NCBI GenBank assembly: GCA_016748015.1
Contig: JAAOMT010000657.1
Span: 159,271-223,270 of the forward strand
Origin: Geosiphon pyriformis
Taxonomy: Eukaryota; Glomeromycota; Glomeromycetes; Archaeosporales; Geosiphonaceae
DNA: 64,000 bases
Direction: 5' to 3'
This document shows positions 22,110 through 34,558 of this stretch, in pieces. Under the pieces are notes generated by a model that searched no databases, had not been told where the DNA came from, and saw only the letters and a list, made by a program, of their open reading frames with translations. Position numbers and translations under genes: made by a program. The first letter of the stretch is position 1; every line of letters begins with the position of its first letter.

Positions 22110-22953
22110 AATGAGATCTAAACACTACCTAGAACTATACATCAAAGAAATGATCTAAACTAGGCATGAATTATGCATTTTCTACACGTGACCAGCGACT
22201 CGAGCCAGTCAGGACAACACTACACAATTATATTAACTAAAACTGGGTTACCAATATCTGAAAAAAAAGAACAAGATTTGCGAAAACCAAAACGGACGCC
22301 AAAAGCTTCAGTAACACCAAGCAGCTTAACCATGTCATCCGAGAATCTTGATGCCAAACCAGAAAGTGAGATGGGAACCGAGCCATCCACCAGGATCAGG
22401 TCATTCTTTTCCATGTATGCATGATGCTTAGCATGGACCAACCAAATGTCATCCCTGAAAGCAACACAAATAGAGTGCACAAAATCAGCAGTTTTAATGC
22501 CAGCAATTTTGGGATCACAGAAGATGGAAACAGCCTCCTAAAGCCATCCTTTGAAAACAAAATTCTTGCAAAGAGCCGAGAACACCAGAAAATCCAAAGC
22601 ACAGGTCGACAGCAGCTGTAAAATGCTTGAAGAAGAGAAAGAGAGACCAGAAAGCACCATCCAAAAAGACATACAGGATTCCAAAACCTGACGACAAGCT
22701 GCATCATCAATTATACAAGAAAACACGTGATCAGACACCTCCACCTCACCACAATACAGACATAAAACACTAGAGTAACATTTATCATAAATGCGCTTTT
22801 GAACAGCCACGGGAAGCCGACGGTGCAAAGCCTTCATGAGGTAAGTACAAATATCAGCAGTGTGCCTGCTGGTGAAACCAGTTGCCATATGCAAATCAGG
22901 GTGCCAAACTCTGGAAAAGGCAAGCCAATTGACATTCGAGTGCAAATCACCAG
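22110..22953 (-). pseudogene. LINE I ORF2 C-terminus with zinc motif
   Basis: After RNase H the reading continues in the frame of 22945-22538: 'HTADICTYLMKALHRRLPVA' and 'CLYCGEVEVSDHVFSC', a C-x2-C-x8-H-x3-C zinc motif typical of ORF2 C-termini. A TAG and frame changes around 22540-22950 interrupt it. The last 300 bp to the tail look like decayed coding or 3' UTR sequence. Confidence 0.7.
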
Positions 22954-23602
22954 CTAGAAACCCAGAACTGGAACCGACCTTCCAGCGTGCCCAACAGACA
23001 GCACAAAAAACATCTCAAACAAAATGTCTAGAATTACCAAAAACAATACCACCGTCTGCCAACAAAAAATGTTCATCCACACGAGAAGGGAAAAGCCAAA
23101 CAAAGAAAGCTGTAGTATCAGCGAAGCTATTGGCACAATCATTTCCCAACACACCAGAGTGGCCTTTAATCTTGTGCCAGCTAACCCTCAAATTTTTCCT
23201 ATGGATAATATTCCTAATATGCCAGTGCTCAACCCAACACCAATTACGAAAGTCAAGATACATCAAGTTCACTTCCGACTTGCAAGCATCTAAAGCTGCC
23301 TGGCTATCTGAAAACAGGCAAACAGAACAATCTACAGGCATGCACTTCAGAGCCAACACTACAGCTTGCAACTCTACCAAAATAAATGACATCAAACCCT
23401 GAACACAGACACCCAAACCCAAGTTAATGTCCTCAAAAAAGGCAGCAGCCCCAGCCCTACAACCAGCCATGCCCAAATTTTTCACTGACCCATCTGTATA
23501 CACAGACAAACTATCAGTGCTAACCCGAAAAAGATAATCACATACAGACACAAAATCATCAGAACCACAAATATCCATAGGGCCAACACCACCTGAAGCC
23601 AA
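22954..23602 (-). pseudogene. LINE I RNase H domain
   Basis: The RNase HI fold residues are in order: Asp in 'VYTDGSVKNLG', Glu in 'ILVELQAVVLAL', Asp in 'LFSDSQAALDA', then 'WHKIKGHSGVLGNDCANSFAD' with His and the last Asp. All four catalytic acids are present in one open stretch of 195 codons (23602-23015). It would remove the RNA strand after first-strand synthesis. Confidence 0.88.
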
Positions 23603-23679
23603 AGAAAAGGAAGACGCACCATTGAGAAATACAACAGAGCGCTTAAACCACTTAGGAACTGGGCCACAAGGATCCAGTT

Positions 23680-25948
23680 TCTTCTACCACTTAAAGGTGT
23701 ACCAATCAAAGATACCCCCACGATAATCCCGAAGCTGATCTACAAAGGCAATGCCATAATGCTGGAGAGAAGGCAAGTACTTGAAAAACAAGGATTTACT
23801 CAGAACAGCAGATATGGACACCCCATCACGAAACCAAAAAGAGCTAGCCAAAGAGCCACCTAAAGACAAATTGCACCTAAGAAGAATGCGTACCATTCCT
23901 GACAAAAAATTATTGGAAACACTAACACGGATACAAGCTGATGAACTCAATGGATGAACGGGGTGCCAACACAGAACTTGCAAGTCATAAGACCTGTGAC
24001 TAAACAATTAACCCAGAACCCTGCAAGAGTTTGCAAAACTAATAAGTAAAGCAACCTTGCTTTCAGACTGACATTGTGAGAAGGACTTCAAACCATAAAA
24101 AGAAGAATGATGAATCATGTCACTAGGAAAATTGAGAGGAAGACCAGATTTAAGTTTCAAACTCTTACAAATCAGAGCATTCCACTTGTTGCACACACTA
24201 ACAAGGATAAAGCTGAACTGCGTTCTGTAGCTGACTATAGGATGGAGAACTGCCAACACCAGATACAAGAACTGCTTATCTGAAACCATTTTTTTTAGAA
24301 CCAAATTGCTGAAAAAATGAACATCCGAATGTGCCTTAGCCAAACTAGGCTTAGAAAGACCATCAGATGAGAGAAAGATACCAAGATACTGATGAGATTT
24401 GCCTTTTTTGGCTATAAAAATGGGTGAACCACTGATAAAAAGAGATGAATTGCTGATCCTGCTATTAATAGGAATGACCACAGTTTTGTCATTGTTGATT
24501 GAAATGTCATTAATTTGTAAAAATTCACTAGCAACATTGAGAATATGTTGAGTAGCAGTCTGACTGCTGCCAACTTAAAGTGTGTTATCAACAAAGGCCC
24601 CAGCAGCGAAAAAAGTAGAAAACCCAGCTCAAGATTCAGCACAACCATTCCTAGAGACAAAATGAGAATTGAGTCTATACCCGCACACACTCTTCTGATA
24701 CTTGATCTCACACAAAAGAGGATCATAAAATATGTGCCAAAGAAGAAGGGAAAAAACTTCTCCTTGGTTCAACCCATTATGTACACTATAACCATTAGTT
24801 AAACTGAAATTCATCATAACCCGATTGGTCCGATTTCTATGAATATTACCGAAAAAATGAATAAACTTGCTACACATTTTGATCCTGACCAAACACTTCT
24901 CGAGATGCTCTCATTTAACAGAGTCATACGTTTTTCACATATCTTGCAGTACCAGCCAGAGCTTCCAGTTCTTCTCCAAAGCATTCTCAACAACTAAACC
25001 AATAGCAAAAATAGGAGTTTGGGTAGTCGTACTCTTCAAAACTGAAAAATTATCTCCATGAAGAATGTTATGAGCACTGCACGCCAGTAATATCCTGTTA
25101 GAGAGAATCTTGGAGAGAATCTTGTGAGCCGTCTCGATCAAGGCTATAGGTCTGGTATTTGTGAGAACACCTTCCCATTCATATGGTTTAGAGATCATCA
25201 AAATTCAAGCTTCCCTCCAAAAACCAGACACAGACTCATGAGACAGACAAAAATTCAGAAGCACCAAGAGCATATCCAGAACAGACCTATTACTATGCAT
25301 CCACAGCTCATTTGAAATACCCAAAAGACCAGCAGCTTTGCCAACAGGCAAATCAGAAACCACGCCAAACAATTCCAAAAACTCAATTGGCTGCATTATA
25401 CCAGAAAAAGCCTCATCAAAAATGTAATCCAATGGCCAATACTGATGGTGCCACACATCAGGGACATTGGGAACCACCCTATGCTTCCTAGTCCATCCTT
25501 CTATGATTTCATCCACCCTTGATCTCACAAGACTAAGTTCTATAACCAGCTTATTGTCCACAACTAAGTGATCTAAGACGACCTTATGGGAAGAGCACTT
25601 CAGAATGCTCCGAATAGTGTGACTTTTGTTCAGCTTAAAACTTTCCATCCTCTTATAGATTGCTTGATTTGAGATTCCTCTACATGCTTCAATTCTGCCA
25701 TTTTAAGTAAGCAATAAGTTTTTCTGATTTTAGAAAGAGCTGACCAAACAGTATTAAGAGGTGAGCTGGAAAGAAAAAGAGACCTGACCACAGAAGTGTT
25801 ATCATTATCAAGAAAACCCCAGACCTCCAACAGTGAAATGAATTCATCATGACAAATTGACCAAAAAGCTTTAACCAGCTTTGATATCAAAAGTTCTAAC
25901 TTATGAAATTTGGATGATTCCTTAGTGAAGACACTATCATAGTCCTTA
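23680..25948 (-). pseudogene. LINE I reverse transcriptase domain
   Basis: Runs through 25890-25630, 25648-25205, 25201-24935, 24892-24629, 24481-24008 and 24007-23684 with breaks between. Landmarks are 'ELWMHSNRSVLDMLLVLLNF', 'NTRPIALIETAHKILSKILS' and 'GLNQGEVFSLLLWHIFYDPL'. The catalytic box reads FVDN at 24584-24595 where active enzymes have FVDD or FADD, so the second Asp codon GAC has become AAC. Five or more in-frame stops. A thumb-like region continues to 23684. Confidence 0.85.
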
Positions 25949-25949
25949 A

Positions 25950-26880
25950 ACTATTTTTTCTTGAACACCTTATTAGCTAAAAGAACCATTATCTTGCAAA
26001 CAATGTTCCACATTGCATCCAAATCTGAAAATTGCTGGGAGGCAATAAAATCATCAAAGAACATGATGGCATTAGCTGTTATAGCACCCTTAAACTTGTT
26101 CCATTTCACATCATCAGCATCCTTAAAATTAAACTTCCAATGATTTCTATTCACCTGTTTGTGAAAAGAGTTCAATTGCATGTCCAATAAACCACCTAAA
26201 CCCAAAGACACAGAAACAGCCTGATGGTCCGTTTCGAAATGTTCACCAACATTTAAGACACTGCGGTGTACTATCACATTAACTAAATTTGAAGAAACTA
26301 ACATGTAGTCAATTGTTTTTTTAATACTCCTAGAGTTTGCCCAAGTAGGCAATTTCACAGCCAGGCTTTCTACCAAAGAATTTGCCAAACCCAAATCAAA
26401 GCACTTCCTAAAACTTGCACATTTATGAAAACCATCTTCATTGAAATCGCCACCAAGAACAATAAAAAAAGATTCATTGACAGTTTTTGCAATGAGAGAG
26501 TTGATCTCACCAGCCTAAGAGAACCAAACCACTGGAGAAGCACCAGCATAAAGCCCCAGAATTGACACAGAAAGTTTATTTTTGAAAAGTAATTTAACAG
26601 ACAAAAGCCAACCAGGCACTTCAGAAACTTTGCATACATGATGAGCCAAAGAAATGTTCATGATAACAGCAATATCCACACCCAAGTGACCAAAGTCTGA
26701 ACCAGAAGTAAACACTCAGACATCATTAAACTTATCTGCAATTCACGGACAAATCTTACTCCTTAATTTTGTTTCAGTAACAATAGAGACCAAATTGTTC
26801 ATTTCCTTATGCCACCTAATAACGTCCTCCTACTTAGCAGGATTGTTCATGTCTCTAACATTGCACGTAGCAACTTTCCA
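25950..26880 (-). pseudogene. LINE I apurinic-like endonuclease domain
   Basis: Begins 'VATCNVRDMNNP' at about 26875. The EEP-fold motifs are 'IVTETKLRSK' (metal-binding Glu), 'VLGGDFNEDGFH' (Asp-Asn) and 'TDHQAVSVSL' (Asp-His), with 'IDYMLVSSNLV' between. Stops: TAG in 'NPAK*EDV', TGA after 'KICP', TGA before 'VFTS' and TAG after 'VVWFS'. The endonuclease nicks the target for target-primed reverse transcription. The 3' half (26394-25951) is intact. Confidence 0.85.
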
Positions 26881-26888
26881 GACCAAAC

Positions 26889-28772
26889 TGCTTATTGAGT
26901 GAGGGGTAGAGACACTGAGTGGACACCTATACTATCCACTTTGGCCAAAAGGCCCAGAACCATTTCCATTAGACATCTCATGCTGTCTTCCAGCTTAGAC
27001 ACTGAAGACATATTGAAAGACACCACTCCTATAACAGTCCCACCACTAGTAGACACACCTGAGCTCTCACTCATTACTACATCCGCCCCTTGATCCTGTG
27101 ATAAAGGGGTCACCAATGGCTGACATCCAGGACTAGGCTGGAGAACCATTGGCCCAAGTGCATCTAACCTCTTAGCCAGCTTACCAACTTGCTCTGCAAG
27201 GCAGACAAGACTGCACTCAAGAGCGGCGAACCTATTGTTGACCTCCATCGTAACCAGCAGGGATGGCTTTATCTCCAAAGAGAAGCCATTGTCTACCAAA
27301 ACCTTCTAACTAGAGAGGGGGAGCAAAGAAGACCCGTGAGCAATCTTTGCCCAAGAGAAACCACCAAAAGAGACTGGACGAGCAATTAAAGCCGAGTGTT
27401 TGGCATAAATGGCTGCCAGCCTGCTTTTATCCATGTCCGAGAAAGCCCTACGCAGCGAATTACCAGAAGAAAACTTCCCACCAACCACACAACTCAATAA
27501 CGTATGACCCAACTTCTCATACTTGGCGCATTTAGCAGAGATGAGACGAGACCAGTGGAAATTGGTGTTTCTAAGTACTGGTGTGGTTCTCACGCCAGCA
27601 TCCAATGATTCAGCAGAGTCGAAGCAAACAACAGCACACCTGGCCCAAGCATACGTAACAGAATGACAATCAATGACATATGTTTTCCCACCCACAGATT
27701 TAACAAAATCCCAGATATCATGAGCATTAGTCCCCATTGGCAATGTGTAGAGTAGCGCCCTATGTCAATTCCTTGCATCCCATGCCTCTTTGTCTGAATC
27801 AGCCCTGGCCACACGTACAGTATCTTTTCCAATTAGAATAGACTACTCAGCTGCGACCAAATCAGTCTGATCTGGTTGCTCAAATTCTACCACTGCCTTC
27901 TGCCATAGCCCAATTAACTGCATCTTGATCGCCTTAATAACTCCAAACTTGGATAGTGCAGTGTGCACAGCCTCAGCCGATATTTCAATTGGAATTTTTT
28001 TTATGACCACAGCTTGATCTGATCGCTCAGATGATTTTTTGAGATCGGTGTTTACTAGGATCTTTGTACTTGTAGCCTTATCAGTAGCTTTCATTAGACT
28101 CGATTCAGAAGTAAACATTATTCTGATGATCCCTGAGAATTTTGAGGGGGTAGACACCCCCCCAAAACCATTGATTCCAAAAAATAATTTCCTTACTACC
28201 ACAAGCTTTTCCTGAGAAGAATTGCTGGCCACCTTATCTAAGCCAATATCTAATGCAAATGACTTCCTGACTAAAACATTGACCAAGTTTTTCAAAGGAG
28301 AGGGGAGCTCAAGAGGAGCATCCGAGAGAATACTATTATCATCACTCTTCTTTGAAAAATCAATCTTTCTTAACGGCTTGCCCAATGCCTTCTTGGTTTT
28401 GACTTTTAAACTTGTGGGTGTTTGATCATGATTCCCACCAGCCAGAGCACTACCTTTACCAAAATCAAAGCTGGTCTCTTCTACCAGACACTCCTTTTCC
28501 ATATCAATACTCTTAGACTCAGTAGTGTTCCCAGTTTCTGAACTCCATGAATGGCTCTCTTGGACTTTAGAAGCCACTTTTTTGCCACTGGAACCATCTT
28601 CCAAAACACCACTCCTCCTCTTCTTTCTTGACAAGACTGTCTCAAAACCATCACCAGAACTAGAACTCTTAACAGCTTTCTTCATGATAGCAGTATATGG
28701 GCCAACGGTGGCCTTGTAATCGAACATAAATGGTTTAAAAATATCATACTGAATGATAAAAACTTCTTTCAA
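26889..28772 (-). pseudogene. LINE I ORF1 (RRM-like, CCHC)
   Basis: The open stretch 28772-27843 starts with a TTG; the first ATG is at 28727. An N-terminal Ser/Lys-rich part is followed by an RRM-like segment ('VVIKKIPIEISAEAVHTALS', 'FGVIKAIKMQLIGLWQKAVV'). After a TAG at 27840-27842 the frame continues with 'ILIGKDTVRVARADSDKEAW', then 'DFVKSVGGKTYVI' and a zinc knuckle CAKYEKLGHTLLSC in which the second Cys is Tyr. Further stops are at about 27766 and 27307. The last open part (27299-26892) looks coiled-coil. The same order and several identical words appear in ORF1 of elements G and H. Confidence 0.85.
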
Positions 28773-28833
28773 AAAAAAACTTTTTAGACTCTTTTTTGGG
28801 ATTTGTGGATGAATAAGAGAAAGAAGTTTTTTT

Positions 28834-28843
28834 TTAAACTTTT
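28834..28843. repeat. Target-site duplication of LINE I (right)
   Basis: TTAAACTTTT, identical to 22073-22082. Confidence 0.8.
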
Positions 28844-29264
28844 CTTAAGTATTAATAACTTAGTTTTAAAATATTACTTAAACAGAAATAATATTTGTAT
28901 AAATAAGTTTTTTAATTAATAGAAATAACTTTTTATAATTTATAAAATTTAAACAATGATTTTTATATTTTACAAGATTAATTTAAAACAATTTTTGATA
29001 ATCAATTTGTTTACAGTATATAATTTAAAAAATATTAATTGTAATAATACCAACTTTAAAAATCAACAAAAATTAGTTGTAAATAGATATATTATTTTTA
29101 AAATAAAAATATTTTTAATTAACATAAAAAATTATTTTCTGAATTAAAAAATTCAAAATGTTTTCTATATTTTTTATAAATATTAAACCAAAAATTATTT
29201 AAATATTACTTTAATTATTAAAAAACAAATTATTATAATTGATAATAATATAAATACATATTTT
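28844..29264 (+). pseudogene. Gypsy copy C, piece 4 (integrase end and truncated third ORF)
   Basis: Collinear with 12030-12470 of copy B: the integrase C-terminus, then the start of the third ORF. The last two-thirds of that ORF are missing and the LTR follows directly, so there was an internal deletion. Saturated with A/T. Confidence 0.75.
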
Positions 29265-30020
29265 TATTATAAATGAAAATTATAATTTTTATTAATTATT
29301 ATATGTATTAGCCAATAATATTATATAATTAGTTATTTTATTTTTAAATAATAATTATTAACTTAATTATTAATCTAATTATTGACTTAATTATTAACTT
29401 AACTATTAACTTAATTATTAACTTAACTATTAACTTAATTATTAACTTAATAATTAACTTAATTATTGACTTAATAATTAATTATTTTAAATAAATATAT
29501 AAGCAATAAATTTTTTAGTTGTAAAAAAACATATTAAAATCAAAGTAATAAAATAAAAATTACTATTTAATACTTTTTTTTATATTGTTTATTTTTTTTT
29601 CTAATTTTTTATTTTTAAGATTTAAATATTTGTAAATAAAAAATTATTTTTTAATATTTACATATTTTATCTTTTTTTTGATTTATATTGTTAAAATTAA
29701 TCTAAAAATATTTGTTTGTTTTTGTAATTTATTAAATAAAAAAATAATGAAAACATAATAATATTTGTTATTAATTTTAAAAATTGCTAAGTAAAACATA
29801 AAATAATAGCACTAATATTATTTTATTAACAATTATAAACTATTTTTCTACTTTTAGATTTTTTAAAAATAATTAAATAATTATAATTTTAAGATTAATT
29901 ATGTATATTAGATTTTTATAAATTTAATTTATTTCTTTAATTGATTTTTTTTTGATTATTTCTATTATTTTTAATAGTTTTTTTTTGTTATTTATTAATT
30001 TGTTATTTTAATTTATAATA
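29265..30020 (+). repeat. 3' LTR of gypsy copy C (variant U5)
   Basis: Starts TATTATAA (from TGTTATGG) and ends TTATAATA. The U3 block of 11-12-bp repeats is expanded to about 15 units at 29350-29480, all of the form TTATTAACTTAA after decay. From about 29530 the sequence follows the LTR of copy K (62130-62609) rather than the LTRs of A, B, E and J. Confidence 0.8.
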
Positions 30021-31480
30021 ATATATTGTATAATATAATATTAATTAGTAAATTAATTAATAATGTTTTAAAACTATTTTTTATACTTTTATTTTTAATT
30101 GTTTTGGTAATATATATATAGTTTTTATTATAAAAAACCATAAATTTGTAATTAATTTATTTTAATATTAATATATTTAATAAAAAATTTTTATTACATA
30201 ATTTTTTGCTAAATTTAATTGTAAACACAAATTTAATAAATTTTTTAATTTTTTTAAAAATAAATATTTTTTAAACTGATTAATAAATTTAAAAAATTTT
30301 TAACTTAAAAATTTTTTATTTATAGTATTTTTTTAACAGTTAAATAATTATATTCAAAATAAAAAACTTTTTTGTCTTAATATCAAAAACTTTTTTTACA
30401 TAAATTAAATATTTTAAAAAAATATGATTAAAATAAGTTAAAAATTTAACTTTTTTTTAAAATTGGTAAAAACTTTGAATTTTTTTTTATATTATTAATA
30501 TAACTTTTAAAATTAATTAATATTATAGAATAAATAAATAAATTATTGTCTTATTTGTTAGTTTTTTTATAAAAAAATTCATTATATTTATATTATTAAA
30601 TATATTATTAATATTGTTGTTTAAAATAAAATTTTAGTTAAAAAAAGACTTTTAATTTAAATTAAATATGTTTTTAAACTAATTATAATTTAGTTTTACT
30701 TTAAATATTTATAAATACTGTTTTAGCAAAATATTATCTATTTTTTTAATAATTAAAAAATAGCTTATGTATTATTATTATTATTATTATTTATTATAAA
30801 AAAAATAAAAATTTTTTTCTTTAATTTTTACTTTAATTATAAGTATAAATTTACAAAAAAAATTCAAAAATAATAGTTGTAATTTTAAAGCTTTTAAAAA
30901 ACACAAAAATAATGATTTTAATAATACCAAAAATTTTTTTTTAGTATTTAAAAAAGTTGGTTGCTATTATTATTGTTACAATAATAGTATTAATTTTTAA
31001 CTGTTTTGTTTTTTTGGTTATTTAAAATAATAATATTATTAAATCTATTTTTAATATGTTTTTAAAAAAACTTTATAACCAAAAAAAGTAGTTTAATAAT
31101 AATTAAAAGTTATTTTAAATCTGTATTATTAAAAATAATACTTTTAAAATAGTTGTTTAATTGTTTTTACTATTATAAAAACCTTTTAATTATTTTTTAA
31201 ATAAAATAACAAAAATAAAAATTGTTTTTTTTGTTTTTATTTTTAACATAAGATTTATAAAATTAAAAAGCAAAAAAAGATTACATTTAGAATAAAATAG
31301 GTTTTTTCCATTTTATTTGTTATATTAAAAAAATCTATTTATTTAAAAAACCTATATATTGAAATTTGTTTTATGGTATTATGGTTTGTTTTTATATTTT
31401 AAATTTTAAACTAAAAATTAATGTTTGTTTTTTATTAAAGTTTAATAACTCCTATTTAAAGTAGTATTGTTTATCAAGAA
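30021..31480. other. AT-saturated region without recognised genes
   Basis: More than 85 percent A/T by eye, with no open frame above 60 codons, long T and A runs and short TTA microsatellite stretches (about 30770-30795). It may be very old transposon sequence, but nothing could be aligned confidently to other elements here. Confidence 0.5.
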
Positions 31481-31823
31481 TTATTAATGCAAAATTCCAT
31501 CATATTATGAAATTAGAATCGGTGTTGGCAATTGAATTATAGACCCAGTTTAATTAAACGCTTTACATATGTAATTTTCAAGAAGCTATATCAAATTGAA
31601 ATTTGGCAGCATCATTCGACAATTTTCGATCTCATAAACGAATATTTAATAATTAGTGACAAGTTCAAAAGAGAATAAAAAGCTAAAGTAACAGAGACAG
31701 ATTTTTACGAAAGATAAAAACCTAGTTATGATTGTAATGATTATAAACGAGTCTCATTAAAGGGAAACTTGTAATTTTCTATCTGAAATTTAATCGAATA
31801 TCATTTCTACTGGAAATTAAGGC
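31481..31823. other. Downstream flank of the monooxygenase gene
   Basis: Base composition rises to a more gene-like level from about 31480. It presumably includes the 3' UTR of the minus-strand monooxygenase; no polyadenylation signal could be assigned with confidence. Confidence 0.4.
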
Positions 31824-34463
31824 TTAATCCGATTTATGATGGCCATTGGTTTCAACAACCAAGGGCTTGTTATCTAGTAAGGTTCGGCGTGGCTTTCCTC
31901 CATAGTTATAAACTTCAACCCAATCCATTGCATCCTCCCACGCATGTGGTCCAAACAAACGATACTTTTAAAGATGAATTTTTTAAATCAAAATTAATTT
32001 ATTTTAAATAAATAGTGACTCAAATATTCCAAATTAAACAGTACCTGAACTGGAGTAGGAATACCGAAGAAATATATTTTCAATCCTTTGAATCCATATC
32101 TTGAAAACATGTTCCTGGGAGTTGGCAAACATCCAATCTCAGAGGCCAATTGATCACAATATGTTAAGAAATCGATTTGTATGGTGTGTCGTGGTGAACT
32201 GTAAAAAGTTGAGGAACAGGTAACTTGATATTGTTTTATAGATTTATCCATTTCCAAAGCTGACGGTAAAGGATCAATTCTACCCTTGATTAGACCATTA
32301 ACATAACGAGCTTGCAATTCACTGTATCAAAAGTAATGCGGTAAAATATGGGTCGAGGGATTTTGCTTTGAGAAATTAATTTTCGTATAAATTAACCGGT
32401 AGACTCGGTATTTTTTTCTTTAATTTTACCTGATTGGCATAATTGGTCCCTGGGGTTGAGCTAATCCTAAAAATGCAATATTATGGTATCTAGGTGGGAA
32501 CATCATTTTATATAACCAGGCCAAATTGCCTCGATATTCTGGATCTGTAGCTTCTTCAATTTCTTTTCCCCCTGTAATAACATCTCGATCTAGGAAAGGA
32601 AAATCAATTTTATAGCCAGTCGCATAAATCACAAAATCGATATCTTCAATGGTGGTTCCATCAGCGAATTTAATTGACCGATCGGCGTTCAATTCCATGA
32701 TATCAGGTTTAACGATAATTGTGCCGGTTGAAAGACGTTCAGGAAAATCAGTTTTTATAGTCGCATGCTCGGCGTAAAATGGTGTTTTTGGTTTGAGCTC
32801 TGGTGAATGTGGACCCTGGAGCATATTGATGATTGTTTCGTTTATGTAATTACTAATTGATCGAGGAATTTTTTTTGAAAAGCGCGTCATCGAATGATCC
32901 ATTGGTTTGCCGAATATACTTCGTCGTGGGATAACCCAAGGGATGGTTCCTTGATATTTAATAGATTAATTTCCAATAAGTTGAATAAAATCATTCAAAT
33001 AGACTGATGAAGTTTACCTCTTCGACTGGATATGTATACTTGTGACGCAACATGAGATAATTCAACACTAATATCAACTCCACTTGGAATTCCAAGACAT
33101 ATATCAAAGAAATAGAAGTCCAAATAAGCATAGAATTAGATGTGTCTGTAATTGAAGTTTTCGAAAAAATATCCCGTAAATACCTATTTCCAAGACCGAC
33201 AACAACAACGCGTTTATTATAGAACTTGGTTGGGCTATTATGTCAATAAAATTTGTTGATTTATCCAGATATATCTTATTAAAAAAAATTGTGCGACAAC
33301 AAAATTTCTCACTCACTCTCGATAAAAATGGGAATGGAGTTGTTTTCCACCGAAACTCTCCATTCCTATATATGTGGGCCATCGATGTTTACGATGATGT
33401 CCGGTACAGACCATCACATAATCGAATTCTTCCTCTTGTTCCAAATCGTCATTATTGTACGCATATCTGACTTTCCATCGACCGTCTGACAATTGAGATA
33501 TTTGAACCACCTTGCAATTTAGCTTGATATGTGGACGAAGATTGAAGTGATCCGCATACATATCGTAATACCTGAAAAGAGATCAATTGTATCACATAAT
33601 CGACCTAAACTTTGAAGCCAGATTCAAGTTTGGTCCTGATCAGTAATCTTGAACTTACTTGGCAATCATCGGATTTGGCAGAAAAGTGGGCCAATCCTGC
33701 GGGATCGGAAAATCGGAAAATGACATCTGTTGGTCGGAAAAAGTTTTTAATTAAAAATTTCAATTATCCAAATTTGAGGTAAATAAGGGAATTAAAAATT
33801 CAATGATTCAAACAAATTTGAGGTAAATAAGGGAATTAAAAATTCAATGATTCAAACAAGTTTGAGGTAAATAAGGGAATTAAAAATTCAATGATCCAAA
33901 CAAATTTGAGGTAAATAAGAGAATTAAAAATTCAGTCGACCAAATAAATTTAGAGTAGCAAGAGAATTAAAAATTCAATCGTCTAAACAAATTTAGAGTG
34001 GTAAGAGAATTAAAAATTGATTCGTCCAAACAAATTTAGGGTGTTAAGAGAATTAATCTTCAAAAAATTTAAAAATTGATGATCAAAAAAATTTCCTTCC
34101 AAATCACGAACATACCGTCTCCTTGCTAGTATTAATAACAGTGGTTTTGTAGACAGAAGAATGTGGATCTGGATTCGTTTCATCGATTTCAACATATCGC
34201 CACAGCCCCGCAATATGCTCGTTCTGTTCAAAACATATCATATCTAGCTGGTCATCGATGCATTGCTTAATTGCCGCAAGACCGGCAGGACCTTTTACAA
34301 AAATCATTGGTTTTTTTATATATAATTTATTTGAATTTTTGCAAGTAAAATTTTTTGTAGAGTAGTCAATATGATTGTTACCGGCTCCAATAATCGCGAT
34401 ACGAGGTTTCCTGGCTTCTTCGCTCTGGTCAACTGAACCAATACCCACGGTTGTTAAATTCAT
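31824..34463 (-). CDS. Flavin-containing monooxygenase, nine exons
   Basis: Exons on minus: 34463-34382, 34291-34116, 33726-33659, 33571-33317, 33234-33184, 33082-33018, 32949-32430, 32321-32045, 31964-31824. All eight introns are GT...AG and the joined length is 1635 bp, 544 residues plus TAA, close to the usual 500-550. Motifs: FAD-binding GAGPAG at residues 26-31 (split by intron 1), the FMO identifying sequence FxGxxxHxxxY as FGGKQLHSHFY, the NADPH-binding VVVVGLGNSG spanning the exon 5-6 border, and ATGY in exon 7. The family uses NADPH and O2 to oxygenate nitrogen or sulfur nucleophiles; the substrate here is unknown. No stop or frameshift was found, so this is the one apparently functional host gene in the window. 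Confidence 0.93.
33770..34057. repeat. 44-bp minisatellite in monooxygenase intron 2
   Basis: About six and a half tandem copies of a 44-bp unit with core 'GAATTAAAAATTCAATGATT' and 'AAATTTGAGGTAAATAAG'. The three leftmost copies are almost identical; those towards the splice donor have diverged. They make intron 2 (388 bp) much longer than the other introns (about 70-110 bp). Confidence 0.9.
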
Positions 34464-34550
34464 TTCTTCTCAAATTGATTTTATGCCAAGTTAATAAAAT
34501 TTGATCTGAACAATTGAGAAGATTCTTGATCCTGTCTTAGGCAGTGCCCA

Positions 34551-34558
34551 TATTTATA
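34551..34558 (-). promoter_or_regulatory. Candidate TATA box of the monooxygenase
   Basis: TATAAATA on minus, about 90 bp upstream of the ATG. Plausible spacing for a core promoter, but in AT-rich DNA such matches are common. Confidence 0.35.

Larger units (their letters stand above)
22083..28833 (-). mobile_element. Full-length LINE 'I' (ORF1, ORF2 with EN-RT-RNase H)
   Basis: A 6.75-kb non-LTR retrotransposon on minus, bounded by a 10-bp duplication. It carries ORF1 (RRM-like, CCHC), then ORF2 with an apurinic-type endonuclease, reverse transcriptase, RNase H and a C-terminal zinc motif. It ends in a (TAA)n microsatellite tail. An endonuclease-RT-RNase H order fits the I/Tad-like group of LINEs. 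It is GC-richer than its surroundings, so it is younger than the gypsy host, but it is broken by several stops. Confidence 0.9.

Noticed and set aside
22860-23402. 180-codon plus-strand ORF, and other plus-strand ORFs at 22173-27535 and 28222-28719
   Set aside because: They are antisense to LINE I coding sequence, whose minus-strand frames carry recognisable domains.
30940-31020. Zinc-knuckle-like word (Cys and Tyr codons around TGTTACAATAATAG)
   Set aside because: Spacing does not fit C-x2-C-x4-H-x4-C and a stop lies within it.
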